From: Chlorobium sp.
GTDB lineage: Bacteria; Bacteroidota; Chlorobiia; Chlorobiales; Chlorobiaceae
Direction of reading: 5' to 3'
DNA length: 64,000 nucleotides
Assembly (NCBI GenBank): GCA_028277225.1
Contig: JANQHB010000030.1
Location: 62,001 to 126,000, forward strand
Shown here in pieces: positions 44,822-54,884 of the stretch. Under the pieces are notes generated by a model, which saw only the letters and a list, made by a program, of their open reading frames with translations, did no database searches and had not been told where the DNA came from. Every line of letters begins with the position of its first letter. The first letter of the stretch is position 1. Made by a program: the position numbers and the translations under genes.

Positions 44822-46564
44822 TCAGAAAGCACAGCTTTCCACCCTCTTGTAAGGATAAGGCTTCTCAAGAGCGACAAGAACCGCTTTGTCACGCTTGTAC
44901 ACATCACTACTGAAGAAAACTGTCTCTTCATCCGCTACCGATGTCAGGTACAGGATAAAAACCGGAATTTTCTCAGGAAGATGGACCGTTCTTGTTTTTT
45001 CTTTTGCAATAACCGCCTGAATATCCTTGTCCTTCCATCCAAGCAGGATGGATGCCAGTTCAAAAGGATTCTGCAGTCTGATGCACCCATGGCTGAATGC
45101 CCTGGTGCTTTTGTCAAAAAGGTGCTTGCCCGGCGTATCGTGAAGATAAACATGATGCTTGTTGGGAAACATGAACTTGACCCTGCCGAGCGCGTTACGC
45201 GATCCGGGAGGCTGCCGCAGCCGGTAAGGCAGTGAACCTGAACCGTAGGATGCCCAGTCAACCGAATCCGGGTGCACTGAACGACCGTTGCTGTCAATAA
45301 CCTGAAGCCCGTTTTCAGCAAGATAGCCGGGATTTTTTTTGATTGCCGGAAGAGCTTCTTTTTTCAGAATTCCCGGTGGAACATTCCAGGACGGATTGAA
45401 CGTCACATACTGCATCTGGGCCTTGAAAACGGGGGTTTTCCAGAATGGCTCTCCCACGATAACCCTGGATCTCCAGGCAAGAGCGCCGTTGTTGATATAC
45501 TGTATGCTGAATCCCGCAATATTGACAAGGAGGTATGTCGGTTCGAGTTTCTGGATAAACCAGCGGTAACGATCGAGATTGACACGGATCTGGTCGACAC
45601 GTTCTGCAGCGGAAACGTTGAGAGCCCTCAGCGTCTTCGGGCCTACAGCCCCGTCAACCTCGAGACCGTGCCTCTTCTGAAAACGTTTGACCCCTTCGAT
45701 GAGATCACTGCTGTACAGAAGGGCTGACGATGCAAACGAGGTATCAACCTTGACAAACGGTTTTATCTCACCGGTGATTTCGAGCCTTCTTCTCAATGAG
45801 GGAATCCTCGGATCATACTGGCCCTCTTTTTTCAGCGACGGCCCTTCAGGAATACTGTTCCAGCCTCCTGCATCGACTATCCGGCGATATCTTTCCAGCC
45901 CTTTCTTCAGGTGGATATACTGCGGATGATCGGGTCTCAGTGCATCCATCGACTGTTCAAGCGAGTTACTCTCAAGAACGTCAAGAAGCCAGTCGGCCAG
46001 ACCTTCGCCGCTGGAGCCCCTTGAAATATTCCAGTTGGAATCAATCTTTTCAGGATCTACTCTGCCGTGCAGCAGATGATAGGCAAGCTTGAAGGCCGCA
46101 TCGGAAAGCAGCAGTTCATAACGTGCCTGCAGAAAAGCATCGGAAGGTTTATTATTGTACAATTTTTCAATCGCAGCAAGATGATAGTCCTCGGGACGAA
46201 GTCCGTCGGCTTCTGAAGATCTGATCGCACGCAGGAGCGCCTTGACTTGCGAACGCTTTTTCTTCCAGACGGGCATGAACTCTTTTGACCTGTAAAAATC
46301 AGCGAGAAGCCCGTTAAATGCCACTCTGTCACGCCCGAAATGCAGCGCAGCATCCTCTTCGAGCTGCTCAATATGGCATCGGATTCCCTCCCTGAGTTCA
46401 TAGAATGCACCGGACTCGCTTGTAAAGGCCATCACACGGGATTGTTCCGCGCGCTGCGCCCCCGAAGAAACATCAGGAGAAACGACGAGACTGAGCACCA
46501 GGATAAACAGCAGCAATACTGTCATAAGAATCGATATTTGTCTTGGAAAACCGAAAACACACAC
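44822..46564 (-). CDS. YcbB-type L,D-transpeptidase
   Basis: Periplasmic enzyme making 3-3 peptidoglycan cross-links. 580 residues: N-terminal membrane anchor (ILMTVLLLFILVLSLVV), a scaffold domain, a peptidoglycan-binding stretch (GVKRFQKRHGLEVDGAVGPK), then the YkuD catalytic domain with YVTFNPSWNVPPGILKKE, HHVYLHDTPGKHLFD and the catalytic Cys in AFSHGCIRLQNP. Length and order match the LdtD/YcbB type. Downstream of, and codirectional with, another L,D-transpeptidase gene. Confidence 0.93.
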   Translation of the reverse strand: MCVFGFPRQISILMTVLLLFILVLSLVVSPDVSSGAQRAEQSRVMAFTSESGAFYELREGIRCHIEQLEEDAALHFGRDRVAFNGLLADFYRSKEFMPVWKKKRSQVKALLRAIRSSEADGLRPEDYHLAAIEKLYNNKPSDAFLQARYELLLSDAAFKLAYHLLHGRVDPEKIDSNWNISRGSSGEGLADWLLDVLESNSLEQSMDALRPDHPQYIHLKKGLERYRRIVDAGGWNSIPEGPSLKKEGQYDPRIPSLRRRLEITGEIKPFVKVDTSFASSALLYSSDLIEGVKRFQKRHGLEVDGAVGPKTLRALNVSAAERVDQIRVNLDRYRWFIQKLEPTYLLVNIAGFSIQYINNGALAWRSRVIVGEPFWKTPVFKAQMQYVTFNPSWNVPPGILKKEALPAIKKNPGYLAENGLQVIDSNGRSVHPDSVDWASYGSGSLPYRLRQPPGSRNALGRVKFMFPNKHHVYLHDTPGKHLFDKSTRAFSHGCIRLQNPFELASILLGWKDKDIQAVIAKEKTRTVHLPEKIPVFILYLTSVADEETVFFSSDVYKRDKAVLVALEKPYPYKRVESCAF

Positions 46565-46700
46565 TCCGTCAGAATGACTGCACGGTTATGAGGCAGTAAA
46601 TGTACTGAAGAAAACAACTGAGAGAGTATTCAGAGTTCCCTCTATCGGCAACGCTGAAAAACAAAATACCTCAGCCCGGTATCAGAGCATGGTGTGTCTG

Positions 46701-47414
46701 TCAGGCAGGGTTCTGGAGAGAATAGCCGGAATTAAGGAGCGGGGAACGTCCAGGATAGTTCTTGTCACCATGGTGAATGAAAAGGCAGGATCCGCCCTTT
46801 ATAAGATCGATAACCTGCCGGTATTCAGAGTAAGGCAATGCCGGACATCCGAGGCTCCTGCCGAGCCGCCCATGTTTTCTTATGAAGTCGGGTGAAACAT
46901 AGTCTGCTCCATGCATAACGATATTCCGCATGAGAGCGTTGTCGTTAATACCTCGTTCCATCCCTCGCAGTCTGAGAGAATACCCGTGCTTGCCCTTGTA
47001 TGTCCTGTCGGTAACAAAAAAACCGAGACTGCTTTTGAACGATCCGGGAACGTTTGAAAATTTTACTGCACGGTCCTTACCGCTGTTCTTTCCGTGAGCC
47101 ACAAGAGATGAAGCAAGAAGCTGCTTGCGCTCCATATCGATGACAAAGAGACGCTTTTTTACCGAAGGCTTGCTGTAATCTATAATGGTAAGCACCCCGT
47201 CATTATTGAGCATACCTTTGCTTTTAAGCGTATAGTATCCCTTGACAGCATTTTGAAGAACAGTCTGATCGACATTTTTTCTGAGTTCGGGAGTCCGGTT
47301 GAGAAATGCCAGTGTTCGGGAAAAATCATGAGAGGACGGAAATGAAAGGGCACTGATGAACGGGAGAACAGACAAAACCATAACCATACTGACAAGTCTC
47401 GTAACCTTTACCAT
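46701..47414 (-). CDS. Murein L,D-transpeptidase, YkuD_2 type
   Basis: 237 residues with a signal peptide (MVMVLSVLPFISALSF) and the shorter YkuD_2 catalytic fold: TIIDYSKPSVKKRLFVIDME, LLASSLVAHGKNSG, and the Cys-His site IVMHGADYVSP and GRSLGCPALPYSEY. Likely exported and acting on peptidoglycan. 137 bp upstream of the YcbB-type gene on the same strand. Confidence 0.88.
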   Translation of the reverse strand: MVKVTRLVSMVMVLSVLPFISALSFPSSHDFSRTLAFLNRTPELRKNVDQTVLQNAVKGYYTLKSKGMLNNDGVLTIIDYSKPSVKKRLFVIDMERKQLLASSLVAHGKNSGKDRAVKFSNVPGSFKSSLGFFVTDRTYKGKHGYSLRLRGMERGINDNALMRNIVMHGADYVSPDFIRKHGRLGRSLGCPALPYSEYRQVIDLIKGGSCLFIHHGDKNYPGRSPLLNSGYSLQNPA

Positions 47415-47674
47415 AAAATCTTCTCCTGGTTTGATCCTTCACTCAGACGTGATAGACATGCTGATACATGTTAACCGGCATGACACATGCCAGTCGGAAT
47501 ATTGTATTGTACATTTGTTACGGAGCAACGGCGGGATCATGACTAACAATGCACTCCATAAAACTGACGGTCTTTTCTGCAAAAGCGGCTCTTTTCGACA
47601 TCGAAGCCGCATCTGCTTTTGCAGTGCAGAAAACACTAGTGAGGAATTTAGTGAATACTTGTCAATACTGCAAA
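47415..47674. other. Intergenic stretch without a gene
   Basis: 260 bp between the two envelope genes. No reading frame, strong hairpin or repeat of the window's families; it presumably carries the promoter of the YkuD_2 gene. Confidence 0.4.
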
Positions 47675-48394
47675 TTATCTCCCCTCAAGAATCCATCGGC
47701 ACATGACAGTCACCCGGATCTGCTGCTCCCCGGGAGAAATATCTGTTGAAACCGGAGAGGCCAGCATCTTTTCTTCAGCACCTCTTACCATGTTGGCCAC
47801 AGGAAAAACCGGTGAGGCACCGGACGATATCTCCTGAAGAGACCCCAGTGACATACCTGCAGCAGAAGCCATGGCCCTGGCATCTTTCTGTGCGTTCCGA
47901 ACAGCTTCGGCAAGAGCTTCGCGACGCTTTTCAGGATAGATCGAACTGGAAAAGCCGATAGTCGGTATACCATCCGCACCTGCCTTTACAGCAGCATCGA
48001 TAACTTTTCCCGTCCGGTCGAGTTGCCTGACCGTCACGCGCAGCATATGAGTTGCCGTGTATCCCTTGAATATCCTCTTCCTGGTCGAGTTGTCCCATTC
48101 CCACTGTTCCTGAACTGAAAAAGATGAGGTGACGGCATCGCTCGCTTTGACACCGTTTGTTCTCAGTGCCTGCTGAACAGCCTTGTACTTATTGGCAGCT
48201 ATGGCGGTTGCCCTTTCAGCAGAGCCGGCGGTTCCTGCCAGCCTGACCTGCAGATTTGCAATATCCGGCTTGACTGACACCACCCCCTGCGCCGATACTG
48301 TTACGAATTGAGCACCGGCATACAGCGGTACTGCAGACACCATCAGGCAAAGTGTCAGAAAAACAACAGCAGGAATTCTTCTTTGAACAAACAT
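47675..48394 (-). CDS. SIMPL (DUF541) family periplasmic protein
   Basis: 239 residues. N-terminal signal peptide (FLTLCLMVSAVPLYAGA), then VSAQGVVSVKPDIANLQVRL, which is the SIMPL opening, VQQALRTNGV, YTATHMLRVTV, and ALAEAVRNAQKDARAMASAA. Members occur in the envelope, with poorly defined roles in stress protection. The frame is open much further upstream; ATG 48394 gives a clean signal peptide. Confidence 0.88.
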   Translation of the reverse strand: MFVQRRIPAVVFLTLCLMVSAVPLYAGAQFVTVSAQGVVSVKPDIANLQVRLAGTAGSAERATAIAANKYKAVQQALRTNGVKASDAVTSSFSVQEQWEWDNSTRKRIFKGYTATHMLRVTVRQLDRTGKVIDAAVKAGADGIPTIGFSSSIYPEKRREALAEAVRNAQKDARAMASAAGMSLGSLQEISSGASPVFPVANMVRGAEEKMLASPVSTDISPGEQQIRVTVMCRWILEGR

Positions 48395-48643
48395 GACGTA
48401 TCTCCGGTTATAATGGACTGAGCTCTTTGCAGGAAAGATACAATTTTTCCAATCCAGCCGGCCTTGCACGTTCCTGTGTAAACACTTATCCATGCGTGCA
48501 GGTACCTGACGGACTTGTCCTTTCTCCTCTTGTGGATCAGGAATGGATTGAAAAATCACCTATTTCACTAAATTACTGCTGAAAACCTGTCACCTGCCCG
48601 TTCACGAAAGACGGCTTTCATTCATTTAAAAAACATCCCGATC

Positions 48644-49540
48644 ATGCAAAAAATCATCCCCTTGGTACTTCTTGTTCTGTTTCACCTCTCGGCTCTCACA
48701 GCCTGTCAGCAAAAAGCAGGCGACCAGGCCGGAAAAGACGTTGCGACCGAGAAAGAGTCCGGACCGCTGACTGACGGTCTGTTCAAAAAATCCTTCGAAG
48801 GCATTATGCATATGCAAATCTCCGGACCGGAAGGATCACAAAAGGGAAAACTCTACATCTCGAAAAAGGGCACACGTTTTGAAATCAATATCATAGATCC
48901 TGAATCGGAAGCCGTTCTGATGCACCTGATCACCTTCACCACAGTCGACCAGCCTGACATGCTGTACACGCTCAATGAAAAAGAAAAGACCTACACGGTC
49001 ATCAACATGGCTGAGCTTATGGAGGATCTCGACTCACTGGTGAAAAAAGAGGAAGAAAAAGATTTCAAGGTAGAAAAGCTGGGGACCGAGACCCTGCTCG
49101 GTTACAAATGCACTCATGTCCGCATAACCGACGAGAATGGGGAAACAGAGCTCTGGCTGACAAAAGACCTTATAAGTGCCGCAGACTTCGCACGCCTGCA
49201 GCCCGGCAGAAAAAAGGGAACCGCGTCATTTGATATCCGTCTGAAAAAAGCCGGCCTCGACGGCTTCCCGCTGAAAACGCTTGAGAAAAAATCCGGCACA
49301 ACCGTCGAGTTTACCGAAATCGACAGAAAGAACCTTGACATGTCCTGGTTCAGCGTCCCTTCAGGTTATACAAAAAAGGAATCCGCCCTGCAGATGATGG
49401 TGCCGCAGATATCGGACAAAGACATGCAGCAGCTCGAAAATATGAAAGAGATGATGAACGAAGAGAACATGAAAGAGATGGAAGAAATGATGAAAAACAT
49501 GCAGAAAAAATTTGAGGGGATGCAGATTCCCAACCAGTAA
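48644..49540 (+). CDS. DUF4412 lipoprotein
   Basis: 298 residues with a lipobox (HLSALTACQQ, Cys near 21) and a DUF4412-type body (MLYTLNEKEKTYTVINMAE, LLGYKCTHVRITDENGETELWLTKD). The C-terminus is Met/Glu/Lys-rich (NMKEMMNEENMKEMEEMMKN), probably a helix, perhaps metal-interacting. Localisation to the envelope is likely; function unknown. A strong terminator follows 20 bp later. Confidence 0.8.
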   Translation: MQKIIPLVLLVLFHLSALTACQQKAGDQAGKDVATEKESGPLTDGLFKKSFEGIMHMQISGPEGSQKGKLYISKKGTRFEINIIDPESEAVLMHLITFTTVDQPDMLYTLNEKEKTYTVINMAELMEDLDSLVKKEEEKDFKVEKLGTETLLGYKCTHVRITDENGETELWLTKDLISAADFARLQPGRKKGTASFDIRLKKAGLDGFPLKTLEKKSGTTVEFTEIDRKNLDMSWFSVPSGYTKKESALQMMVPQISDKDMQQLENMKEMMNEENMKEMEEMMKNMQKKFEGMQIPNQ

Positions 49541-49560
49541 ACCTCTGAACAACAATAACA

Positions 49561-49599
49561 AAAGGAAAAGCCGTCTGCATGAAAACGGCTTTTCCTTTT
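49561..49599. terminator. Strong bidirectional terminator
   Basis: AAAGGAAAAGCCGT (49561-49574) pairs with ACGGCTTTTCCTTTT (49585-49599) over a 10-nt loop. With the A-tract before and the T-tract after, it fits both the plus-strand lipoprotein gene and the minus-strand membrane protein gene that converge here. Confidence 0.88.
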
Positions 49600-49634
49600 A
49601 TCGCCAATACATACAGCAGCACTAAATGTCAGCG

Positions 49635-50312
49635 TCACGCCTTCAGTTCAGTTTTCGTCTGCAATCCGACAATCTTCCTGTAAGCGACACAGACTGAACA
49701 GGCGCTCACGGGAATGGTTACCAGCAGTCCGATACCGAGAGCTATTGCTCCGACCAGGTTGATCGCGAACAGTATCAGAACAAAAATGAACACCGAAAAC
49801 CAGTTTTTTGTCACAATCTGCCGGCTTGTTTCCAATGCCTGCCAGAACTCCATGTGATGCTCGACAATCAGCATGGAGACAAACAGGTAACTCACGATAA
49901 GGTAAACACCCGGTATAATGAGCAGAATCAAGCCCAGGGTAACAAGAATACCTGAAACAATACCTGCCAGCACAAGCGGAAGAAAATAGTTGAATCCTTT
50001 GAAAAAATCCCCGAACTGAACCTCCTGCTGCCGGAGCAGCATAAAGGCAACGATAATGATGCCCGCGTACAACGGCGGAGTGATCAGTGCCGATACGAGC
50101 GATCCTATGAAATCGAGATTCGATAGCACGAATGAGGCCGCAAGAATGATCACGGTGAAAACGATGAACTCGCCCGCACGGGATTTGAAAAGCTCCCACC
50201 CTTCCTTGAGGTATTTCGAGGGATCAACCTCGTAGCCTTTATCTGTTATGTCCTCAAAGATTTTCGGATCAATTTTACGCCCGAAGTCGAAAGGCTGTGC
50301 ACCTTGTTCCAT
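49635..50312 (-). CDS. Multi-spanning membrane protein
   Basis: 225 residues. After a soluble N-terminus (PKIFEDITDKGYEVDPSKYL) come about six hydrophobic segments, among them FIVFTVIILAASFVLSNLDF, LIPGVYLIVSYLFVSMLIVE and WFSVFIFVLILFAINLVGAI. The LKEGWELFKSRAGEF start and IVTKNWFSVF repeat pattern resembles DUF975/YciC-like membrane proteins. No function can be assigned. Confidence 0.72.
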   Translation of the reverse strand: MEQGAQPFDFGRKIDPKIFEDITDKGYEVDPSKYLKEGWELFKSRAGEFIVFTVIILAASFVLSNLDFIGSLVSALITPPLYAGIIIVAFMLLRQQEVQFGDFFKGFNYFLPLVLAGIVSGILVTLGLILLIIPGVYLIVSYLFVSMLIVEHHMEFWQALETSRQIVTKNWFSVFIFVLILFAINLVGAIALGIGLLVTIPVSACSVCVAYRKIVGLQTKTELKA

Positions 50313-50478
50313 TTCTGTCTCCTTTTTTTGGGGTTGATAGACATTGATGGTTAATCTTAACTGCAGGGGAAAGATAGAGAGGTTTTTTCAGAACCCCTGT
50401 CACAAAATCGCAAAACAAAAGGCACCATTACCTGCAAGCTGTTGTTTTTGAATACATAACGATAAACCGGAAACCAGT

Positions 50479-50970
50479 ATGCTCGGCAATATCGTAAACG
50501 CTTCGAAAGCACTTGAAGCGGCAGTCAGCCTTCTTGAAAAAACCTGGCCGGTAAACGGGCTCCTGCCTGAAACGCTCAGGTCAAGACTTGAGAATAACAA
50601 TAACGGTGCGCTTCTGCTGTTCGACACGCGCAGCGAAGACGAATACCTCACAAGCCATCTCAAGAGAGCCGAACACCTTGACCCGGGCACAAAACCGGAA
50701 GTATTCCTGAATCGATACGGAACAGAACTTCCGGATAAAGACGTGGTATTCTACTGCTCTGTGGGACAACGGAGTTCAGAACTGCTTCAGAAACTCTCCG
50801 GGGCTTGCCGGGGATCCGGAGCAACCGGCTGCTATAACCTCAGCGGCGGCATCTTCCGCTGGTACAACATGGGCTATCCGGTCTATAATGAAAACGGTGA
50901 AACCGATGATATTCACGGCTATAATGCAATGTGGGAAATGATGATCGAAAGAAGAAAGAAAAGCCGGTAG
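50479..50970 (+). CDS. Rhodanese-like domain protein
   Basis: 163 residues with one rhodanese domain: LLLFDTRSEDEYLTSHLKRA, DKDVVFYCSVGQRSSELLQKL (active-site Cys in YCSVGQRS) and YNLSGGIFRWYNMGYPVY. Sulfur transfer or a sensing role is possible; the organism group lives on reduced sulfur, but the partner is unknown. Alone in its orientation, converging with a DUF2278 gene. Confidence 0.88.
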   Translation: MLGNIVNASKALEAAVSLLEKTWPVNGLLPETLRSRLENNNNGALLLFDTRSEDEYLTSHLKRAEHLDPGTKPEVFLNRYGTELPDKDVVFYCSVGQRSSELLQKLSGACRGSGATGCYNLSGGIFRWYNMGYPVYNENGETDDIHGYNAMWEMMIERRKKSR

Positions 50971-50998
50971 TTGGTAGGGGCGGGATTTTTGTCATTTA

Positions 50999-51025
50999 AG
51001 TCCTTTTCGTCCTTTTGGTCTTTTC
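50999..51025. repeat. Short 9-bp direct repeat
   Basis: AGTCCTTTTCGTCCTTTTGG and on to GGTCTTTTC, three near-copies of GTCCTTTT. It lies in the 94-bp gap between the convergent rhodanese and DUF2278 genes, next to a partial GGGGCGGG sequence reminiscent of the hairpin family. Confidence 0.45.
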
Positions 51026-51064
51026 TCAACCGGATCGGAAAACCAGCACCCCAACAAATTCATG

Positions 51065-51718
51065 TCACAAATGCAGGGGCTTGCCCCGTTCGTCGGTCTT
51101 TGTTGCCTGGGTTTTGAACCGGGAGAGAAAAACACGTACCCGATTATCATGATCCACTCCGGCGACGGCGCCGTCCTGCCAGATACCGTTTTCCCTGGAC
51201 CAGCGGCTGTCTGCAGGATCTCCCTGGTTCTGGTGAATGTTATGCACACCACGACCAACCCTGAACGGCTCACCAAAAACAAGCAGCCTCTCCGAACGCC
51301 TGAGAATCGCTGCAAGATCATCAAACGCAGCATGGCTGTCACCATATTTCCAGGGTGAACACCCCTCATCTTCTCCCCGGCGCCTGCTGTTCCCGACTCT
51401 TTCACACCGCTCCGTCTGCTGCAGTTCCGGGCTTCTGAGATAGTCGAGAGCACCGGATTCGGGCTCTCGCTTAAGATAATGCCAACCTGCATTGCGTTCG
51501 ACAAGGCCATACATATCGGTGTCGCCCAGATTCAGCGTCCGCCAGTGGATGCCGTCTTTTTCTTTTTTGGTGTCAAGATCGACGGCACAACGAAAGATCC
51601 CGTCCGGGGTTTCGACGCGGATATTGCAATGATGATACTGGTCATCATCCCGTCCGTCATCGCAGAAATAGTTGTGAAGCATGCCGACCAGAACCCCGTA
51701 ACCATCGATAAGAGACAT
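51065..51718 (-). CDS. DUF2278 (YukJ-like) family protein
   Basis: 217 residues: MSLIDGYGVLVGMLHNYFCD, HHCNIRVETPDGIFRCAVDL, GALDYLRSPEL, and the end region RGVHNIHQNQGDPADSRWSR followed by ENGIWQDGAVAG. These match the DUF2278 pattern (VHDIHMNQGN...NGVWQDGG). Function unknown, though members have been found near stress or phage-defence loci. The frame is open 43 codons upstream; ATG 51718 fits the family start. Promoter region 51719-52000 is shared with the divergent tkt. Confidence 0.82.
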   Translation of the reverse strand: MSLIDGYGVLVGMLHNYFCDDGRDDDQYHHCNIRVETPDGIFRCAVDLDTKKEKDGIHWRTLNLGDTDMYGLVERNAGWHYLKREPESGALDYLRSPELQQTERCERVGNSRRRGEDEGCSPWKYGDSHAAFDDLAAILRRSERLLVFGEPFRVGRGVHNIHQNQGDPADSRWSRENGIWQDGAVAGVDHDNRVRVFLSRFKTQATKTDERGKPLHL

Positions 51719-52000
51719 GGCAGTTTGTTTTGTTTTCTGAAAGAAAGATAACACAAGCAGGTCCTGAAAACCATGAATCCCGGCTATCAGGCAAAGTGCG
51801 ATAAATCGAAAAACACCTTTCCTGCCAGGCCGCTCAGGATAAAACACCTGTATATGCTACATTAACTGAGTCAGAATAACGTGCGACGCTTATTCTCCAG
51901 TTCAGTCTCAATAACCTTGTCCCCTTTCAATCATGGGCCACCGGCAGCGAAAAGGCATCTCCGGAACCCATTGGAAACAATCTGTTTAAAGGAGTGATTT

Positions 52001-54007
52001 ATGCATAATGATCCAATCGACCGGCTGGCAATAGACACAATCCGCATGCTTGCTGTTGACATGGTGGAAAAAGCACAATCCGGCCACCCCGGAATGCCGA
52101 TGGGCGCCGCCCCCATGGCGTATGTCCTCTGGACAAAAATCATGAAGCATAACCCGCATAATCCTGACTGGCTCAACCGGGACCGTTTCGTTCTGTCAGC
52201 CGGCCACGGTTCGGCATTGCTCTACGCCCTGCTTCACCTGACAGGATATGATCTCTCCATGGACGACCTCAAGCAGTTTCGCCAGTGGGGCAGCAAAACA
52301 CCGGGACATCCTGAATATGGCCATACTCCCGGAGTCGAAACTACGACAGGCCCCCTCGGTCAGGGCCTTTCAAACGCAGTAGGAATGGCAATTGCCGAAA
52401 GATATTGTGCCACAAGGCTTAACCGCCAGAACATGAACCTCATTGACTACAACACCTATGTCATCTGTGGAGATGGTGACCTTATGGAAGGCATAACATC
52501 GGAAGCCGCATCGATTGCAGGGCACCTGAAGCTCGGCAAACTGATCTGCCTGTACGATCACAACAGAATTTCCATTGAAGGTTCTACCGATCTTGCGTTT
52601 ACCGAAAGTGTTCATAAGCGTTTCGACGCATATGGCTGGCATGTCGAAAACATTGACGGTAACGATACAGAGGCTGTCGAAGAGGCTCTGGAGAGCGCCC
52701 GCCGTGTGACCGAAAAACCGTCGATGATCATCGCAAGTACAAATATCGGTTACGGCAGCCCGAACAAGCAGGACAGTGCCGCTTCGCATGGCGCTCCCCT
52801 TGGAAGCGAAGAAACGGAAATGGTTCGCCGGAACTTCGGATTTCCGGCGGAAAGCTCGTTCCATGTACCTGATCCGGTCAGGGCTCACATGAGCAACGTT
52901 CATGAAAAAGGAAGTGCTGCAGAGTCTGCCTGGAACGAACTTTTCAAGGCATACCGCGAAAAACACCCGGAACTTGCCGACGAACTTGACACGATGCTTC
53001 ACAACAGGCTCCCGGAAGGCTGGGAGACACTATTACCGGATTTCTCCCCATCCGAAAAACTTGCGACACGCAAAGCGTCCTCGAAGATACTGCATGCTGT
53101 TGTCGGCAAACTCCCGTTTCTTGCCGGTGGTTCTGCAGACCTCGCACCTTCGACGGGAACCGAGGTCAAACACCTGACGGATTTCAAACATGATAATTAC
53201 GGAGGTGCAAACTTCCGGTTTGGCGTCAGGGAACATGCAATGGGCGCTATAATCAACGGAATGGCCCTGTCGAAAATGCTCATTCCCTATGGGGCGACAT
53301 TCCTGGTTTTTGCCGATTACATGAAACCGGCTTTGAGGCTCGCGGCACTTATGCAACTGCCGTCACTCTTCATCTTTACCCATGACAGTATAGCGGTCGG
53401 TGAAGACGGCCCGACACACCAGCCGATCGAACAGCTGGTCATGCTCCGTTCCATCCCCGGAATGACGGTACTTCGACCTGCAGATGCACAGGAAACCAGG
53501 GCCGCATGGAAAATTGCCCTGACAAATCGAAAACCCTTCGCGCTCGTTTTTTCGCGCCAGAGTCTGCCGGTGCTCGATCCCGATAAACACCCGATTTCAG
53601 ATGGGACTGTCAAAGGCGGCTATGTGCTCTCGGAATGGAGCAATCCTTCGACAGACGGAAACCGTCCGGTGATTATCATCGCAACAGGTTCCGAAGTTCA
53701 TCTTGCCCTCGAGGCCCGGGAAAAACTACAGGAAGACGGTGTCCCGACCCGTATTGTTTCAATGCCCTCAAGGGAGCTGTTCGAACAACAGCCGGAGGAA
53801 TACCGTAACGAAGTTCTCCCTCCATCCATCAGGAGACGCATTGTTGTCGAAGCTGCATCGCCTTTCGGCTGGGACAAGTATGCAACTGATGAAGGTATCA
53901 TTATCGGAATCAACCGTTTTGGTTCGTCTGCACCGGGCGGCAGGGTTCTTGAAGAATACGGCTTCAGCAGAGACGAGGTCGTCCGTGCGGTTAACAACCT
54001 CCAGTAG
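52001..54007 (+). CDS. tkt: Transketolase
   Basis: Thiamine-diphosphate enzyme of the pentose phosphate pathway. 668 residues: KAQSGHPGMPMGAAPMAYVL, GHGSALLYALLHLTGYD, the ThDP motif GDGDLMEGITSEAASIAGHL, LYDHNRISIEG, FRFGVREHAMGAI and HDSIAVGEDGPTHQPIEQL. AAAGGAG lies 7 nt before the ATG, an excellent ribosome site. Precedes pgl by 27 bp on the same strand. Confidence 0.97.
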   Translation: MHNDPIDRLAIDTIRMLAVDMVEKAQSGHPGMPMGAAPMAYVLWTKIMKHNPHNPDWLNRDRFVLSAGHGSALLYALLHLTGYDLSMDDLKQFRQWGSKTPGHPEYGHTPGVETTTGPLGQGLSNAVGMAIAERYCATRLNRQNMNLIDYNTYVICGDGDLMEGITSEAASIAGHLKLGKLICLYDHNRISIEGSTDLAFTESVHKRFDAYGWHVENIDGNDTEAVEEALESARRVTEKPSMIIASTNIGYGSPNKQDSAASHGAPLGSEETEMVRRNFGFPAESSFHVPDPVRAHMSNVHEKGSAAESAWNELFKAYREKHPELADELDTMLHNRLPEGWETLLPDFSPSEKLATRKASSKILHAVVGKLPFLAGGSADLAPSTGTEVKHLTDFKHDNYGGANFRFGVREHAMGAIINGMALSKMLIPYGATFLVFADYMKPALRLAALMQLPSLFIFTHDSIAVGEDGPTHQPIEQLVMLRSIPGMTVLRPADAQETRAAWKIALTNRKPFALVFSRQSLPVLDPDKHPISDGTVKGGYVLSEWSNPSTDGNRPVIIIATGSEVHLALEAREKLQEDGVPTRIVSMPSRELFEQQPEEYRNEVLPPSIRRRIVVEAASPFGWDKYATDEGIIIGINRFGSSAPGGRVLEEYGFSRDEVVRAVNNLQ

Positions 54008-54034
54008 AAAACCTTCTCTCAGGAAAACCGCTCT

Positions 54035-54772
54035 ATGCTCAAAACCGGTTCCGAGGATGACATTGCAGTCGCAGCTGCCGAAGCACTTGCATACAGGATT
54101 CGTCAGGCCGTAACGAACCGCGGCTGCTGCACCCTTGTTCTTGCGGGGGGAAATTCTCCCCGCAAACTCTATCAACGGCTTGCCGGAACGTCACCTCCCG
54201 GCAATACTGCCACAGTATCACTGCCCTGGGCCTCGACCATGCTTTTCTGGGGAGATGAACGATGCGTAGCGAACAACGATACCGCAAGCAATTATCGTAT
54301 GGCTGTCGAATCACTGATATCGCAAACCGACATCCCTGAAAACAATATATACCCCATGCCGCAGGTTACATCCGGCCACGATGACGCTGCCCGGTCATAC
54401 GAAAAAAAACTCAGATCTTTTTTCGAAACACAAGAACACGGAATAAGGAATTCGTTTCCGGTTTTTGATATCGTGATTCTCGGAATGGGGAGCGACGGAC
54501 ATACCGCATCGCTTTTCCCCGGCCACAGGCAAGTGCTCCAGGAGCCGGTGCGATGGGTGTTGCCGGTCTTTGCCGAAGAAGGATCGCCACCCGGCTGGCG
54601 CCTGAGCCTGACGCTTCAGGTGATCAATAACGCACGCTCGGTCCTGTTCTATGTTGTTGGAAAAAGCAAGGAACAGACTGTTCTGGATATCGATTCATGC
54701 CGCCGTCCTGATCTGCCTGCCGCAATGGTAAAACCCGAACATGGAGAGCTTCTCTGGTTTTACGGGAAGTAG
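54035..54772 (+). CDS. pgl: 6-Phosphogluconolactonase
   Basis: Hydrolyses the lactone made by zwf. 245 residues of the DevB/SOL type: LAGGNSPRKLYQRL, LFWGDERCVANNDTASN and ILGMGSDGHTASLFPGH. Lies between tkt and the oppositely facing zwf-gnd pair, completing the oxidative branch. Confidence 0.94.
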   Translation: MLKTGSEDDIAVAAAEALAYRIRQAVTNRGCCTLVLAGGNSPRKLYQRLAGTSPPGNTATVSLPWASTMLFWGDERCVANNDTASNYRMAVESLISQTDIPENNIYPMPQVTSGHDDAARSYEKKLRSFFETQEHGIRNSFPVFDIVILGMGSDGHTASLFPGHRQVLQEPVRWVLPVFAEEGSPPGWRLSLTLQVINNARSVLFYVVGKSKEQTVLDIDSCRRPDLPAAMVKPEHGELLWFYGK

Positions 54773-54884
54773 AGCCTTACGGCTAACCAGCTGTCATTTA
54801 CAATCTGTGAACAGGGCGTACAGGGCAGCCATCCCGAAAAGTCGGCCCCCCTGACGGCCTTCTGGAGACTGCCTGATATCTCTC

